The notes under the pieces: generated by a model
Told to the model about the DNA's origin: nothing
Seen by the model: the letters and a program-made list of their open reading frames with translations, nothing else
Databases searched by the model: none
Shown: in pieces, positions 20,922-33,060 of the stretch
Layout of the letters: each line of letters opens with the position of its first letter
Position numbering within the stretch: the stretch's first letter is position 1
Made by a program: the position numbers and the translations under genes
DNA from: Pseudisothecium myosuroides
Taxonomy: Eukaryota; Streptophyta; Bryopsida; Hypnales; Lembophyllaceae
Assembly: GCA_951799445.1 (NCBI GenBank)
Contig: OX637293.1
Location: 27,590,001 to 27,654,000, forward strand
Length of the DNA stretch: 64,000 nt
Direction of reading: 5' to 3'

Positions 20922-23011
20922 TGTGAGCCCCGGGAATGTCACCGGGATCTCAAAATTTTCTTTTTTTCGCTTATTGCTCATTTTTATGGGAAATATTGAT
21001 AAAAACGAGTGAAAAAGTGTAATTGAAGCAGAATTGGAAGAATCCTTAGTTTTATGGAAATAAGACTTCAAATTGTTGGAAGTGCCCAAATCCCTTCCTT
21101 TAGACGAATAAAAAGTCTAATTAGGATGCTAAACAGGTACAAAAGTTGATTGAGGATCAATCCTATACCCTGTAGAAGACAAGATAAAAACACCAAGGTT
21201 GGATTTCATATAGAATTTCATCCATAGAAGATGTAAAAGTGGACATTGACTAAAAATAGAAAACTTAAGTCATTCTAGCTTTCCAGGCATATTAGAAGTC
21301 TACAACAAAAGGCTAGGTGCAAATCACACACTTTGGGCAGAAGTTAGTAATTTACAGTAAAAAGGTTAAAGTCATGGGTGAAATTCACAAACGACATCGG
21401 CAGGCAATCGCAACAAGAAGGAAGGTGTTTTCTATGTAAAAACATGCCAAGAGCATAACGGTGAAGCCAGATTGCCAAAATTGTGCCAAGATTCCTTGGC
21501 ACGAAGATACTTTCCCCCTCGGAGGAAATTAGGGGAAGCTTACTAATTGTAGCCTTTTGACAAAGGGTGCAATTGGAGGTTTGGTTTTGCCCTTAGCTTT
21601 TTGGAACTTCCAATGGGAATCTCCAAAAGTTTCGGGATTTTACAAACTTCCGTGATGACTCCATGGGAAGTCAACCGCATTTGAATCCTTTGGTAAATTC
21701 ATAGAAATTACCCAGAGTGCGGTAAAATCCCACTAAAAATTAGGATAGCATGTTTTAGTCTAAATAAGAGCCTAATCAAGGTTCGCGACATTCCGACATC
21801 GGCAACTACCTGAACCGGCGGAGCTAACGGAATTTAACGGAATTCCAAATTCCTTCCGTTGTTGACCAGCGAATCACGAGCATACTTTAGCCAAATTGAG
21901 TCAACTTGGACTCTTTTCTAACATTTTTGGACCTTCTAGACAACCCTAGCTAGTTAGAATTAGCAAAAAACCCAAACTCCAAAAGTTAGATTTTCCACCT
22001 TTTTCACTAGGTTGGAAAACGTTGTCTTTTGTGAGTTTTATGACCTAAAAATAGGGGATTAGAGGGTCCCTAGGCTAAAAAGGGTCTTCTGAAGCCAACG
22101 GCGAAGTCCGTTTTGCATTTGGAGTTTTCCTTCAAAAGATATAGGACATTCAGCAGTAGGGTAGAATTAGGCTTAGTAATTATAATTTAGTTGAATTTTA
22201 GTTTACTTAGGTAGTTTTCCCCGTAAAAGGAGGTAAGTGGGAGCCCAAAAAATGTATAAAAGGGCGCCCACCGACTCCCTTTGCACCCCTTTTCTTCTTG
22301 TTATTCTCTTGGTCGCACGAGACCAAGCCCGCCTTTTGGTTATTTGGTTTTGTGTCCTCGGTCTTCAAAAACCGAGTTCTCCTGGTGACTTGAGACCCAC
22401 CAACACAAAACCTTTGAACCCCTTGGTGGTTTAAGCCATATAGGCTATTTGTTAAGGAAGCTTGGTGAGTCTCCAAGCCCTTTTGTTTCCTTGTAATCAC
22501 GTGTTGTTGTTTTTTTAAGTGTTTCTAAGGACGTTGGGGTCCTTTAGAACACTTGCTAACCTTGCTTTCAAATCCTTGTTGATTAAAAGTTTGTTGTGTG
22601 TTTTGTTGTGGGATTTGTGGTTCTATTTTCCCCCTAATCTTTGGTGGAAATTCGCATTTTTGGGGCTTAAAACTCCCATACGGCAAAGCTTCGCTCCTGG
22701 GTTGAACTTTTATTTCGCTTTAATTATCAACTTTTAGTTTAAAAAGGGGCCAAAGCCCCTGGACGGCAAAGCTTCGTCTTTGCCAACAACAAATTCCAAT
22801 TTATTTTTATGTTAAAGGATCCCCTTAGGAACCCCTGAATGGTGTGGCTTCAACTGCCTGACCTTGTTATTTGTTTTCCAAAAACCAGAGTTCAACTAGC
22901 AGCCAGCCAGTTCAACTAGCAACCAGCCAGTTCGACTAGCAACCAGCTAGTCGACTAGCGGCCAGTCAGTAGGTAAGGGCCAGCAGGCAGCAGGCAGTAA
23001 GCAGGGTTGTT
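20922..23011 (+). mobile_element. XY dispersed repeat, copy B (uninterrupted)
   Basis: It begins TGTGAGCCCCGGG inside the coding sequence of copy (c) and ends in a CCAGCCAG/GCAGGCAG-rich stretch near 23011. The X part (to 22056) and Y part (from 22057) are contiguous here, while in copy A they are 3.5 kb apart. No long coding frame. Copy B lies in opposite orientation to copy A. Confidence 0.8.
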
Positions 23012-23034
23012 CTGTTAGACATATTTTTGGGTTT

Positions 23035-23385
23035 CGGCGTCGCGTGGGACGTCTGACGTCGCGTGGGACGTCTGACGTCGCGTGTCGTACTAGACAACAT
23101 GTCGCTACCCCCGTCCCATCCCGTCGCGCAAGGGTAAAAAAATTTACCTCAAAGTAAAAAACTTTGGCCTACGTGGCAGGCTGTCCACACTGACGTGGAA
23201 AGCCAAGGTGGGCGACTACAGATGGGGCGACCGCGTCTCTAGGCAAGGCGACCGCGGGTGTGTGAAAGGGCGACCGCGGGTGTTGAAGGGGCGAGTGCTT
23301 GTATAAGGGGCGACCGCGTGTGCGTGAAATGGCGACCGCAGGTGGTGAAGGGGCAACCGCATGTCAAGAGGCAATTGCATGTGAA
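23035..23385. repeat. two GC-rich minisatellites
   Basis: At 23035-23095 a roughly 20-bp unit (GACGTCGCGTGGGACGTCT) repeats about 2.5 times. At 23195-23385 a unit of about 23-27 bp (GGGGCGACCGCGGGTGTG) repeats about eight times with variation. The surrounding DNA is AT-rich. Confidence 0.8.
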
Positions 23386-23642
23386 AGAGAAAACTACTAG
23401 AACAAGGATAATTTAATTTCTAATCCAATCTTTAATTAAATCTTCATCTTTGATTTTTAAAAGGAATGTGGAAAATAAATCATATTAGTAAAGATTCTTA
23501 GAAAGCTACAAAAATTACAAGTTAAAGTTTATTCAATTTTCCATCCTATATATTTTGAATTTTAAATCAATATTACAAACAATACTTAAGTAGAAAGAGT
23601 CATTCAAAATTACAAAAAATCAATAGTAAAGATTTATATTAA

Positions 23643-24497
23643 CCCTTAAACGTCTTGATCCATTATAAAATGGTCAAACTTCATGTCTGAGCACAACATT
23701 GTCATCTAAATAGCATTCAAAGAACAATCTTATATTTTTATCACTTGCAACTGCAAATTGTATATCACTACAAGAAATTTCAATTTATTTCGTGAAAAAT
23801 TGTAATTGTTATCATTTTTGTTGCAAAAAACAAACATAAATAGGTAAAAATAGAAAAAATAGTCCAAATTGTTTGAAATTTTTACAAGAGGTATAAGTAG
23901 CTATGGAAATTAGTGTGAAAAAATTTCAATTGGTTACTTTATTTTTTACAACCAAAACAAGCACAACAGAGACTTTGAAGTCAAATTCAACCATCAAACC
24001 AAATTTATCCTCTTTTTTGATGGACTTATAAAATTTTGATATTTTTTGCTAGTGGAAAAATGCATTTTCTATTTATTCTGATTTTTTCAATTATTTTGAT
24101 TTAAAAATCAAATTGTAGTGATTTTTTAAAGCTAAAGGTGGAAATAAAATGATATCAATTAGAATATATATTAGAATATTTTATATTTTCTGCCATAAAT
24201 GAGGGATAGAATGGAAATCATAATTTTATAGTTCAAATTTAAAATCCATTTAAAAAAACGAAAATATAAATGAAAAACATGCAGTATTGAGTTATTTGGA
24301 TTTTAACACATTGAGCTTTCAATTGCAATAACTTTTCTAATTTTTGACATTTTTCAAAATTTTAAAATGGAATAGAAAGAAAACTTGGCAAGCTTAATTT
24401 TCTTAGTTGAAACCACATTCAGAAATAGTTATTTTAAAAGTTGTAATTGAGGTTGACCAAGGCGCATCCACTTTTTGGATGCCTGCGCGTTTAAGGG
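23643..24497. mobile_element. 855-bp non-coding element with piggyBac-like ends
   Basis: The element starts CCCTTAAACG and ends CGTTTAAGGG, a perfect 10-bp terminal inverted repeat, and is flanked on both sides by TTAA (23639-23642 and 24498-24501). TTAA duplication with CCC...GGG ends is the hallmark of piggyBac transposons. The interior is AT-rich and has no coding frame, so this would be a MITE-like derivative depending on a transposase elsewhere. In AT-rich DNA a chance match is not excluded. Confidence 0.55.
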
Positions 24498-25543
24498 TTA
24501 AATCTCTATCTACTAGTTTTGTAAAACAAAATTGACAAATATTTCATGTTTAGAAAAGAATCTAGTATTAGATTTGTGCAAGAATAATATTAAATTTTTT
24601 AAATTTAAATATACACCCTTTATCTTTTATTTTTAAACAATGTAACAAATAATGTGACAAGTAGTTAAAAAATTAAAAAATTAATTTTTTTTACCTAAAT
24701 CATCATCATTTACTTTTAGTTGTTATCATAAATAAAAGTGACAAGTAACTCATCAATAGAAGTAATCTAAAATAACTTCAAGAAATAAATACATACCCGG
24801 AGAGGACACATTAGCAAAGTTATGGACCCGTTGGATGCCCTTTAATTTTTGACAAGGCAAGCTATTATTCAGTAGCTAGCTTAGCTCTGAAAAGTACCAC
24901 TTTCCTGACACAGAAGTGTCACTACCTTGGATGACAATTTGAGGGTACAAGAACTGAATCCTGAGATGAGCTGTACCAGAAGCAGAGTTTTTTAGTTTAA
25001 ATGCTGAATTTTTTAATATTTTCTTTTAAGAAGGGCTCATCATGACTTGTTCTACAAATGCTTACAACAATATGCTTTGATGTGATTACAACGCAAAATA
25101 CATCACCTAAATTTGTGCTTTCAACATTTTCAGTGATAGAGTCATCCAAACATGGATATGAACCACATGGATATAGACTCATGCAAAGAATGCAATACAA
25201 CACAATACTGACTACATAAAACAAACATACAAGCTACTAATTCAAAAGCATGCAAACATGGATATGAACCAACATTGACTGATTTGTTGCATCAAGAATT
25301 CAAAAGCCAAATTTGATTAAATAAAGATAATAAAGGCATAAAGTTCAAATTTGATCATGTTCAATTGTTCAACTGTGGGTCTCCAAAATTCAGTTGACAA
25401 GTGATTAGTACTTCCATGATCAATTTTCAAAAATTGAAGGCCGGGGTGCTTTTGGAGGTAGCACAAACCTGCGCATCCATATCAGGAATCTAATAATTTG
25501 GTATGCTTCAAGTATCTTCCTTTCAATAGGAAGCGCAGTTTGT
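24498..25543. other. about 1 kb AT-rich, no gene recognised
   Basis: I see no convincing coding frame, terminal repeat or tandem array. It contains two near-identical GGATATGAACCA stretches at 25154 and 25260. It is downstream of the split minus-strand gene and could hold its 3' UTR. Confidence 0.5.
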
Positions 25544-26436
25544 CTAACCGCAATTGACAATCTTCAATGTTTTTGGGGGAAGAACATCTTCCACTGTGTA
25601 CTTATTCTCACGTCGTTGGTTGATCTTACGGTCAAGTTGCTGAGGCTCTCCAACAAGGAAACGGAACTCGGTAGGTGCATCTACCCCCATTGCTATTTGT
25701 ACCTCATGCCTAAGATGAGATATCGGCCAGTCAGTTCCTACGTTAAACTGCAATGTCTGAGGAGGAACTATTCCAAGCACTTCACACTTGAGAACTATGA
25801 GACGACTACGAACTTGGTGATCCATCTGGATCCAATTGCCAAAAACCCACTTCTCTCGTACAAAGAAAAAATTTGCATACAAGGTTTGTCTGGCAATGTG
25901 GAATCGGAACGTCACAGAGGGGCGGTCGATGGTGCATCGAACAATATCTTCGCTTTCTGATGTCTTCTGGTGCCACCCTGCATCCATTATATCTCCAAAA
26001 ACTTGATCACTAACATCACGGATTGTGTATAGGGTTGGTGTCCGTGCTCTTGATGGAGTTGAAGCGAAGAGGTCCACAAAGACATGGAAGGGCATAAAGA
26101 CCTGAAGATGCGATTGGCGCGAGCCAGTGGATGGCTTAAGAGTCGTTCGAAAACAGAGCCTCAACTTTGCACGAAATGCTTCTGAGGTCATCATGTCGGG
26201 AAGAGCCCAAGACGGGGACGAGAAGCCTAGGAGTGGGATCTCTTCTAAATCACCATATAGTCGGTGGCCTGAAGGAGGAACGTAGATCCAGCAATAGAAG
26301 AAGACACTTGCATCATGTAGCTCACGAGCTGTTCTATCATTGTGAATCAGAGCACCCACCGCAGCATGCATTCCTACAACCAGACCAACAATAGATGCTG
26401 GATCGATCCAATCTTCGAAGTATGAAGGAAAGAGAT
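25544..26436 (-). CDS. last exon of a minus-strand gene split by the 23.6-kb insertion
   Basis: This is the 3' exon (297 codons including stop) of the gene whose first two exons are at 50335-51919. The proposed acceptor is GATGTAG ending at 26437; it matches the phase of the donor at 50334. The reading frame is open further up to a TGA at about 26467, so the exact splice site is not certain and the acceptor lacks a strong pyrimidine tract. Seen: YFEDWIDPASIVG, a His/Cys-poor globular region, and a C-terminal stretch (DWPISHLRHEV...FRFLVGE...TVEDVLPPKTLKIVN) whose spacing recalls a ubiquitin-like fold; that is a weak inference. Function not recognised. Confidence 0.6.
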
Positions 26437-26494
26437 CTACATCGCCATTGAGCCACACCAAAAATCAGTTTAACTAAGCAGGCACGTGGTGGAT

Positions 26495-26503
26495 ACTGCC
26501 AAA
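26495..26503. repeat. left target-site duplication of the giant element
   Basis: ACTGCCAAA directly before the left terminal inverted repeat. It is identical to 50094-50102 beyond the right end. The last A could belong to either duplication or element, so the length is 8 or 9 bp. Confidence 0.7.
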
Positions 26504-26530
26504 ACATCATATTCATTAAAATGGGAGTTT
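26503..26530 (+). repeat. left terminal inverted repeat (28 bp)
   Basis: Starts AACATCATATTCATT and ends GGGAGTTT. It is the exact reverse complement of 50063-50090, 23.5 kb away. Confidence 0.85.
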
Positions 26531-26764
26531 AGGACCCTCCCAAAATAATATTGTCCATTTGTAGGCCGAGTAATTGAAATTGAGTCGAAGTAATTTATAG
26601 TTGAGTTGAAGGAATTTTAAGCTGAGGGTAGTTGGGTGTAGGAATATAAGGTGCAATTTCCATTAAAATGGGAGAAAGGGGCAGTCACAACACCTTGTAC
26701 AAACTACGGTTCACTATTGTTTAAGTGGTTTGGGTATATAAATTTATACTGTGTTACTTGTTGG

Positions 26765-26890
26765 ACACCAAGTCATGAGCTAAACAGTTGGTTGTAAGAA
26801 GCTATTCATCTCATTTAGGCGGTCCGGGTTCGATTCCCATTGACTTCGTATGAGCGGCTATGAGATGTACATGACTTGGTGCTGCTTAGT
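26765..26890 (+). repeat. tRNA-like, possible SINE fragment
   Basis: A box-A-like TGAGCTAAACAGTTGG (about 26777) and a strong box B GGTTCGATTCC (about 26827) are spaced as in tRNA-derived SINEs. A 12-bp inverted repeat, CACCAAGTCATG/CATGACTTGGTG, encloses them. I could not fold a proper cloverleaf, so this is not called as a tRNA gene. Confidence 0.4.
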
Positions 26891-27458
26891 GAGCTTTGCA
26901 GGCAGGAAAGTGGTAACAACCAACTAGCCCCATCCCCAGAACTGTGACAAGTGCTTAATGACTTAACAAAATAAAAAGTGGTCTAATCCACTACCACTTT
27001 TTCCTACTCGTATTCTATTTTCAAAGGAAATTTATAAAGTACACACATTCTGAAAATGATGCAAATATAGATACAAACAAATGTAATTGTAAATATATTT
27101 CATACTTTGTATGAATGCAGTTGCTTCGCAAGGAACTTCATACAATATAAAATAAAAGTTCCAATACAAATCAGTGAAATCAAATCATTCATAATATTCC
27201 AAACTACACTATATACTCTATAAAATCATATAAAATTATATATGTAGTTACGTAAAACCACGAAATAGAACATCAAATACAAACTATCAAACGTACGTTA
27301 TAACACTAAAAAGTATTTCCATAATACTCCGTAAATGCTCAATGAGAGGGTCTTGAAGCCAAACTATCTTTGATAATATCAACTTGAACCAATGGGATTT
27401 TATAGATAGGATCCACTTTGTCCTTCTTCACCCGAGACTTCCATGCCGTGAGTAGACC

Positions 27459-30167
27459 TCATGTGTCTTCCCAAACCGGATCCTCATCCTCATTCACTCT
27501 CCAACGCAATCCTCTGGCGGAGTCCCATCCAGAATAGGATGCCTGGATATCTCGCTCTCGTGCCGTGGGCTTCAAGTACTGAATGTGTACACAATTGGGA
27601 TGATTTGGGTTTGTAAAAGGATCGGACAAGGCTATAGCAATCCATACAGGTTTTGTATCCTCTGCTCGAAGGGCAACAAGATATCCCTTGTAAACATCAC
27701 GTGCCACTCGAAAAGATGGCAATGGGCGATTGCGGAGTTGCCCCACGAAGGCATCATCCTCAGCAAACTCCTCACGAACTTCAGCATCCTCATCCAACTC
27801 ATTCCCCTCTGTTGTTTCAATTCGAGAAGAAGGCCAAAAGCCATCCTTCAAAGCTACAGCCGGTTCGATCGGCTCCTTTAAAGCTGCATTCACAGCCCGC
27901 CAATAGAACACCAAGTGCTCAAAACATCTCCTGTACTCTCCACTTCCGTCTTCATCGCATAATGCCTCCCAATATTTGATGAACCCAGATAACCCTTTAT
28001 AAATGTCGTCCATGGCACGCATTGGAAGGTGTTCAACAGGCAGCGGCTCCCCACGAGGCCATAGACTATGTCCTTCGGAATCCTCTTGCCACAATTTGAT
28101 CCCTCCACCTTCTTATGGGAGCCAATCACTATCCGTGCAATACAACTTGTACTTCATGACAGGGACACCTGCAGAATTCAAATAAAACTTGAATTGTTGT
28201 GCCTTTGTATGACCAACAAGTGCATCCTCCCCTCCTAGAAGCGAGCTTTCTATGAAGGCTTTGAAATTAGGTACCTCTTCAATAAGGTGAGGAATTGTAG
28301 GAACGGAATCTACATCCATGAAGGACTTTATGAGGGATGGGATGGTTGGGAAGTTATCTTTTTTCAATTGCATACTCCATCTCCCAAATAAGGCGTCAAT
28401 GTCGTCATGCGTGTGACCGACTAACATGAAACTCACATGAACCTCACGAAAGACCTTCTTAGCAACGAGAAGGGACCAGAACGCAAACACAAATCTATTC
28501 TTGTTGTCCCCCGTGGCATTGTCCATTTGCACGTTCAAAACCGGAGGAAGAGGAGTTCCTAAAATTTCCACTTCCGGAGCAGGTCGAAGCGATGACTTGC
28601 ACATATCAGCTCCTTGCAATACTGCGTGAAATAAAGGAGCCGAGCCCGACCCAACAAACAATTCCCTTGAGGAATACTTTGGGGCCAGCTCAAGGTCCCG
28701 CAAGAGCTTTGCAAACGACCCCACCGTGTAGTTCGAGTCATGAAGGAAGATATCAAGTCCATAATGTGCATAACGCACATCCCCATGCCCATGGGCAATC
28801 ATGCCCGTCACGGACACCGGCAGTTTCATGAGTCCGTCCAGTTGCTTGCTTTTGTGCGAGAAGACAGGAGAAGCCGTTTTAGCATGATCCATTTTGTCAT
28901 GCATGATGGTCAAGCACTCAGCAAGGTACGCACTAGACCTATAGCGATTGGCATAATATTGGTCTCGGTGCGCCCGAGCTTTAGCCAAATGTTTCTCTAA
29001 GAGAAGGGTCCACTTCTGTTGTAAGCCAGCAACAGCAGTCCTCTTCAAAGTGTGTAACCTATCACATTTGGAACAGCGCGCAAAATTGTCTCCAGGCTTC
29101 TTGGCACTGAATTCAGAAAAGTTCAACTTCCTAATCTTGCTGATATTAGAAGCAGACACTTCTTTTAACCCAAACACAGCATTTGCTGCGTTGACCTCGG
29201 GTATAGTCTCCTTCCATTTAAAAGTAGCCGGTAACACCATAGACACCACCTTCTCCCCAGATGGAAGTGTATGCGTGCGATGTGGCATATGGTCTGCCGA
29301 CTTCCCAAGCACGCTTTTCAATGTCGCGGTGGCCTGCAGCGTATGCTTTCTGGTCTTCACCATGCCCAAATTATCGTGAGGCTGAGCTTGTTCACCTTTG
29401 GCAGCAAACCCTTGAAAACGGTGAAAGGTGCTCTCCGAGACACCTGCAATATGCCTCCATGCCGCCAAACAAACATCAGTCCCTTCGACAGTAACCACTC
29501 TCTTTCCTTGACCATTCCTATGGACTTGTCGATGTACGTCCAACTTCATGTGGTACCGGAATTCGAATGTTGATTTCTCGTACATATGCTCTCGAAATGC
29601 CCAAATTTTTTCCCTTGAAAAAGGTTGAACACAGTTACTAGAGCAACAAGACTTGCTCAAAACAGAATTGATTGACTCTTGGGAGAGCAACGTCTTAGAC
29701 TTCACACAGGTCTCACGTGGGGGATTTCTGATCAAGCTCGTATAAGGTCTTCCATGGGAAGTCGAAGGTTGCAACAGATGGGCTTGCCGACGGTTGTACT
29801 CGTCACGTAACTCATGATCGCGTAAGCTTGCCCCATTCAAGTACACCCTCTCAATGGGCCATGCTCGAAGAGAGTACCTCCACTCGTCCGGAACTTCTAA
29901 AACATTGAGCGATTTGGAGATTTGGACCGCAACAAGAGCATCTCCGAGGGGACCGCTAGAACCAAGAACAAGGTCGGAGTTAACACTGTGACAAATCCCC
30001 TCAGCCACGGGCGCAGAAGCCGCATTGTGCAGCTCCACAAGCTTCGTCATCCACAGCCGCCGAGGGATCCCTTCGCAGTCAGGAATGTTGACTATCTCTT
30101 CGGGAACATTTTCAATCTCCCCTTCATCCGATGAGTAATCTTGGAAGGGCTACTGATCGGGTTCCAT
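27459..30167 (-). pseudogene. DUF7869-type transposase-like protein, two in-frame stops
   Basis: One 903-codon frame runs from ATG 30167 (directly after a TTTGTGCAG splice acceptor) to TGA 27459. It is broken by TAG at 30150-30152 (codon 6) and TAA at 28113-28115. The best-known family pattern is LNVQMDNATGDNKNRF (about residue 545) followed by VGHTHDDIDALFGRWS (about 583), typical of the DUF7869 domain found in unclassified eukaryotic mobile-element proteins with an RNase-H-like pattern of acidic residues. Upstream are a Cys cluster (SKSCCSSNC), AWRHIAGVSESTFHRF (a helix-turn-helix-like stretch) and CSKCDRLH. The C-terminus, after an acidic linker, has a VYKGYLVALRAED...VWIAIAL pattern reminiscent of an SH3-like chromatin-reader barrel (inference). 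It is the best candidate mobiliser of the 23.6-kb element, at least ancestrally. Confidence 0.7.
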
Positions 30168-31370
30168 AATGTCTGCACAAATACCAGAGACAGTTAGAAG
30201 AAACCAATGCAAAACCAGCAGAAGTGACTTCCACCGTAAATCAAACACAGGTACTTCATAATCAACTCGACACGAGTTAAACTACATGCGCAGAAGAAAC
30301 AATGTTGACCTACTAACTCTCTTGACTATCATTAGAATACGTAGCATAACAGATTATATAACCGGCACAGGGTATGAGAAGAAAAAATTGACGTCCTCAC
30401 AGAAAAACATGTGCAGCTGAAGTCCACAGTGAACAAAACATTCCTATAATCCATCCCGAATTTCATCTCGCATCGAGTTAAGAATACTAATGGACAAAAT
30501 CATATTCAGTTAATAAATAAAATATCGAACGGTCGTCCAAAGAAGAAAATCTTTACAGAAGACTACATCTCCGACAAGTACAGATTTCACAACTACAGTC
30601 CTAAGGATTAACATGTCGCACACGAACAAGTCTCACAAGCAAAATCACATTTTCTCCTTAACAAAGAGATTACAGTTCCAACGAGATTTAACTTGATACG
30701 AGTTAAAGTATTTTGATCGACTTCTGGAAACTTTCTACTAGAACATATACGTTACAGATCCCCCAATATTTGATCAATACGAGGAATAGTAATTTTTTCA
30801 TCTACTAAGAGATAGTATTAGCCAAAGTGTACGGCGTAAATGATAGATCATAAGCAAACAACATTTAAAATGTAAGACACGTTTTTAATTGTATAATTTT
30901 AGAGTCAGAACGTCATCGGTTCACGTGGACGTTCGTAATCACTATCACATTCTACTCGATTCGAGAAGAACTACATTGCTGCAGCACGATAATATCCCAG
31001 ATTTATGTTTATTATTCTGCATTCCTCTAGTACACTTTTAACTCGCTTCGAGTTAAATAAATGACATTATGAACTCATAAAGTAAGCCTCACTGTCAACT
31101 GTTTATCTCGACTCGAGTTGACTTCAAATGCTGGAGCCCCAGACTTGTATCTTGTACTGTTTAGTTCGCAGAAAGTACATTTCAGAGATCTGAAATTGGA
31201 AAAATCATCGACTTATTCAGAGTCACGGTCATATTCCGAGAAAACCGGCGCAATTGTCGGGATCATTAATCTTTTGAAGCTCCGCACACGAGAAACTCCA
31301 GAATCGTAACGACAAGCAATGGAATCGCAGTAGATAACAGTGTTGCATAAGACACCCCAATCGAAAGGCT
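30168..31370. promoter_or_regulatory. 5' region of the DUF7869 gene with palindromic motifs
   Basis: About 1.2 kb upstream of the minus-strand gene. It holds at least six copies of the palindrome A(A/T)CTCG-NNN-CGAG(A/T)T or close variants, at about 30264, 30473, 30693, 30957, 31039 and 31107, for example AACTCGACACGAGTT at 30264-30278. A 5' intron probably ends at 30173. No other coding frame is supported. Confidence 0.65.
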
Positions 31371-31919
31371 TCAATTGAAGTACATCTTCTCTTTAGAATG
31401 CACTGGTTTCATCTGCATGGTGGCTAACATTAAAATATACGACACAGAATCGAAGTAGTTGTACTTCAGTACAACTTGCTTTATGAAGTCACTGGTTTTC
31501 AACTTCCAATACCCTAGAAACGACGGTACAGCAAACATGTAGACGCCATCAAAATCATTTACTGGTACCGTACATTTCTGAAGAACATAACCAAGAAATA
31601 CAATATGGAATCCACCAGACGATTCTAACGTGCAAAGAACATCTGCAGGCATCAAACCACTGACCGCAAGGGATCCACGAGTACACTTCACAAACGCACT
31701 CCACGCAAGCGCACGGACCACTTCAACAAGAGCGACCAGGTAACAGGAGAACAATGGACACAAAATGCTATGCCCAACAGGGATCACCATTGCAATTAGG
31801 CGGGAGGAATCTGGCGGGAAGAATTGGAGGGGAATTTCGAACGGCTCGGTGGGATATTTTTGTAAGGGAATCTCTTTTTCTTTAAAAGTTGCCTCTGAAG
31901 TCATTACTGTCAAAGGCAT
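31371..31919 (-). CDS. hypothetical 182-residue frame, doubtful
   Basis: Open from ATG 31919 (MPLTVMTSEATF) to 31371 in otherwise non-coding DNA. It contains a hydrophobic stretch (IAMVIPVGHSILCPLFSCYLVALV) that could be a membrane segment. I recognise no domain, and no splice sites or homologous copy in the window support it. It may be a chance frame in the regulatory region between the two divergent genes. Confidence 0.2.
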   Translation of the reverse strand: MPLTVMTSEATFKEKEIPLQKYPTEPFEIPLQFFPPDSSRLIAMVIPVGHSILCPLFSCYLVALVEVVRALAWSAFVKCTRGSLAVSGLMPADVLCTLESSGGFHIVFLGYVLQKCTVPVNDFDGVYMFAVPSFLGYWKLKTSDFIKQVVLKYNYFDSVSYILMLATMQMKPVHSKEKMYFN

Positions 31920-33060
31920 AATTGACGCTCAAAAGCTGCCACATCCCTCCTTCAAGCAAATAGAATTTCTGGCGCTTTAGTATGCCACAGTCCGTTTTTA
32001 GGAGCCCCAGTCTCTGACATGTGGCTACTAATCATTCCAGTTGGAACTATTAAAAGTGTTCGCATTTGACCAAGTTGTAAAGAAGATTCACATTGGAAAT
32101 GAGTACATCCCAGGTTAGGAAACTTCTTGTTTCTCATTAAAGAGAACTCTGTAAATGAAAAATTCTCACCATGTACGTTTCATTTAAGGCTCGCACACGA
32201 TTCTTTAAAGCTCGGAATGGTCCAGTTTCACGTACCGATTGTTAAAAATACCTTAGTGCAGGTCCCTTCTGAGACCTTTCCTGCAAATGTCGGCCTACAA
32301 ATCTGGGCTTCAGGGTATGAAATACAAAAGGCCCAAGCAGGGTTTAGGGTCTAGGGTTTCGACGTTACTACGACTCACAGTTTCATGTCTTTCACTTTCA
32401 CGAAAATGATGTAAACCAAAGTGATTTAGGGTACTCGAAATAATTTAGTTAGGACTGCTGAAGACGTTAAACTTCATAATTTTAGTACACTACTTAAAAT
32501 TAATATGAAAAAATTCACCCCTTGATGACCAACGCACAAAATTTTGGTCTACACAACACTTGGAAGTTCAAGTCAACTTTAGGAAGTTGCTATTTGAAGT
32601 ACTTTAGGTTCACAAAAAAATCAATTTGAAGTGTAGTTTTATTAAAATAATGAATGTCAATTTCAGAAATCACTAAATAGGATTTCCCTATTGGGATCCG
32701 GTAAGCATGTCCATTCACCTCCCGTACTATTTAGGGCTCTTGAAAGCTACTCTTAAACATTGTGCATGTTAGAAACAATTCACATTGGAAATTCACATTT
32801 TTATTTGTCATCAACAAAGAAGTTTGGAAGACCTAAACTTACTTTCATAATTTGACCCCCTCATAAATAAACTTTTCATCATTACAATCCATACCTAGAC
32901 AAATACATTTTCTAATTGAATGTCAATTTGAACATGTTATATTCGTAAGGTTACAACTTTTAAAAAATGGATACAACTTACGAAATCTTTTTGAGAAAAA
33001 TATAGTTATTTCTTGGACTCATGATTCTACAAGAATATTCTATTTATTCACATTTCAAAT
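31920..33060. other. non-coding stretch before the satellite
   Basis: AT-rich and without a convincing gene. A short telomere-like stretch (GGTTTAGGGTCTAGGGTTT, about 32340) is probably fortuitous. Toward 33 kb the sequence grades into degenerate satellite monomers. Confidence 0.5.

Noticed and set aside
17616..23385. Copy (c) gene resuming to the right of XY copy B
   Set aside because: No sequence resembling the remaining C-terminal part of copies (a) or (b) appears between 23.0 and 25.5 kb.
26775..26850. Functional tRNA gene
   Set aside because: A good box B is present, but acceptor and anticodon stems do not pair convincingly, so it is listed only as tRNA-like/SINE-like.
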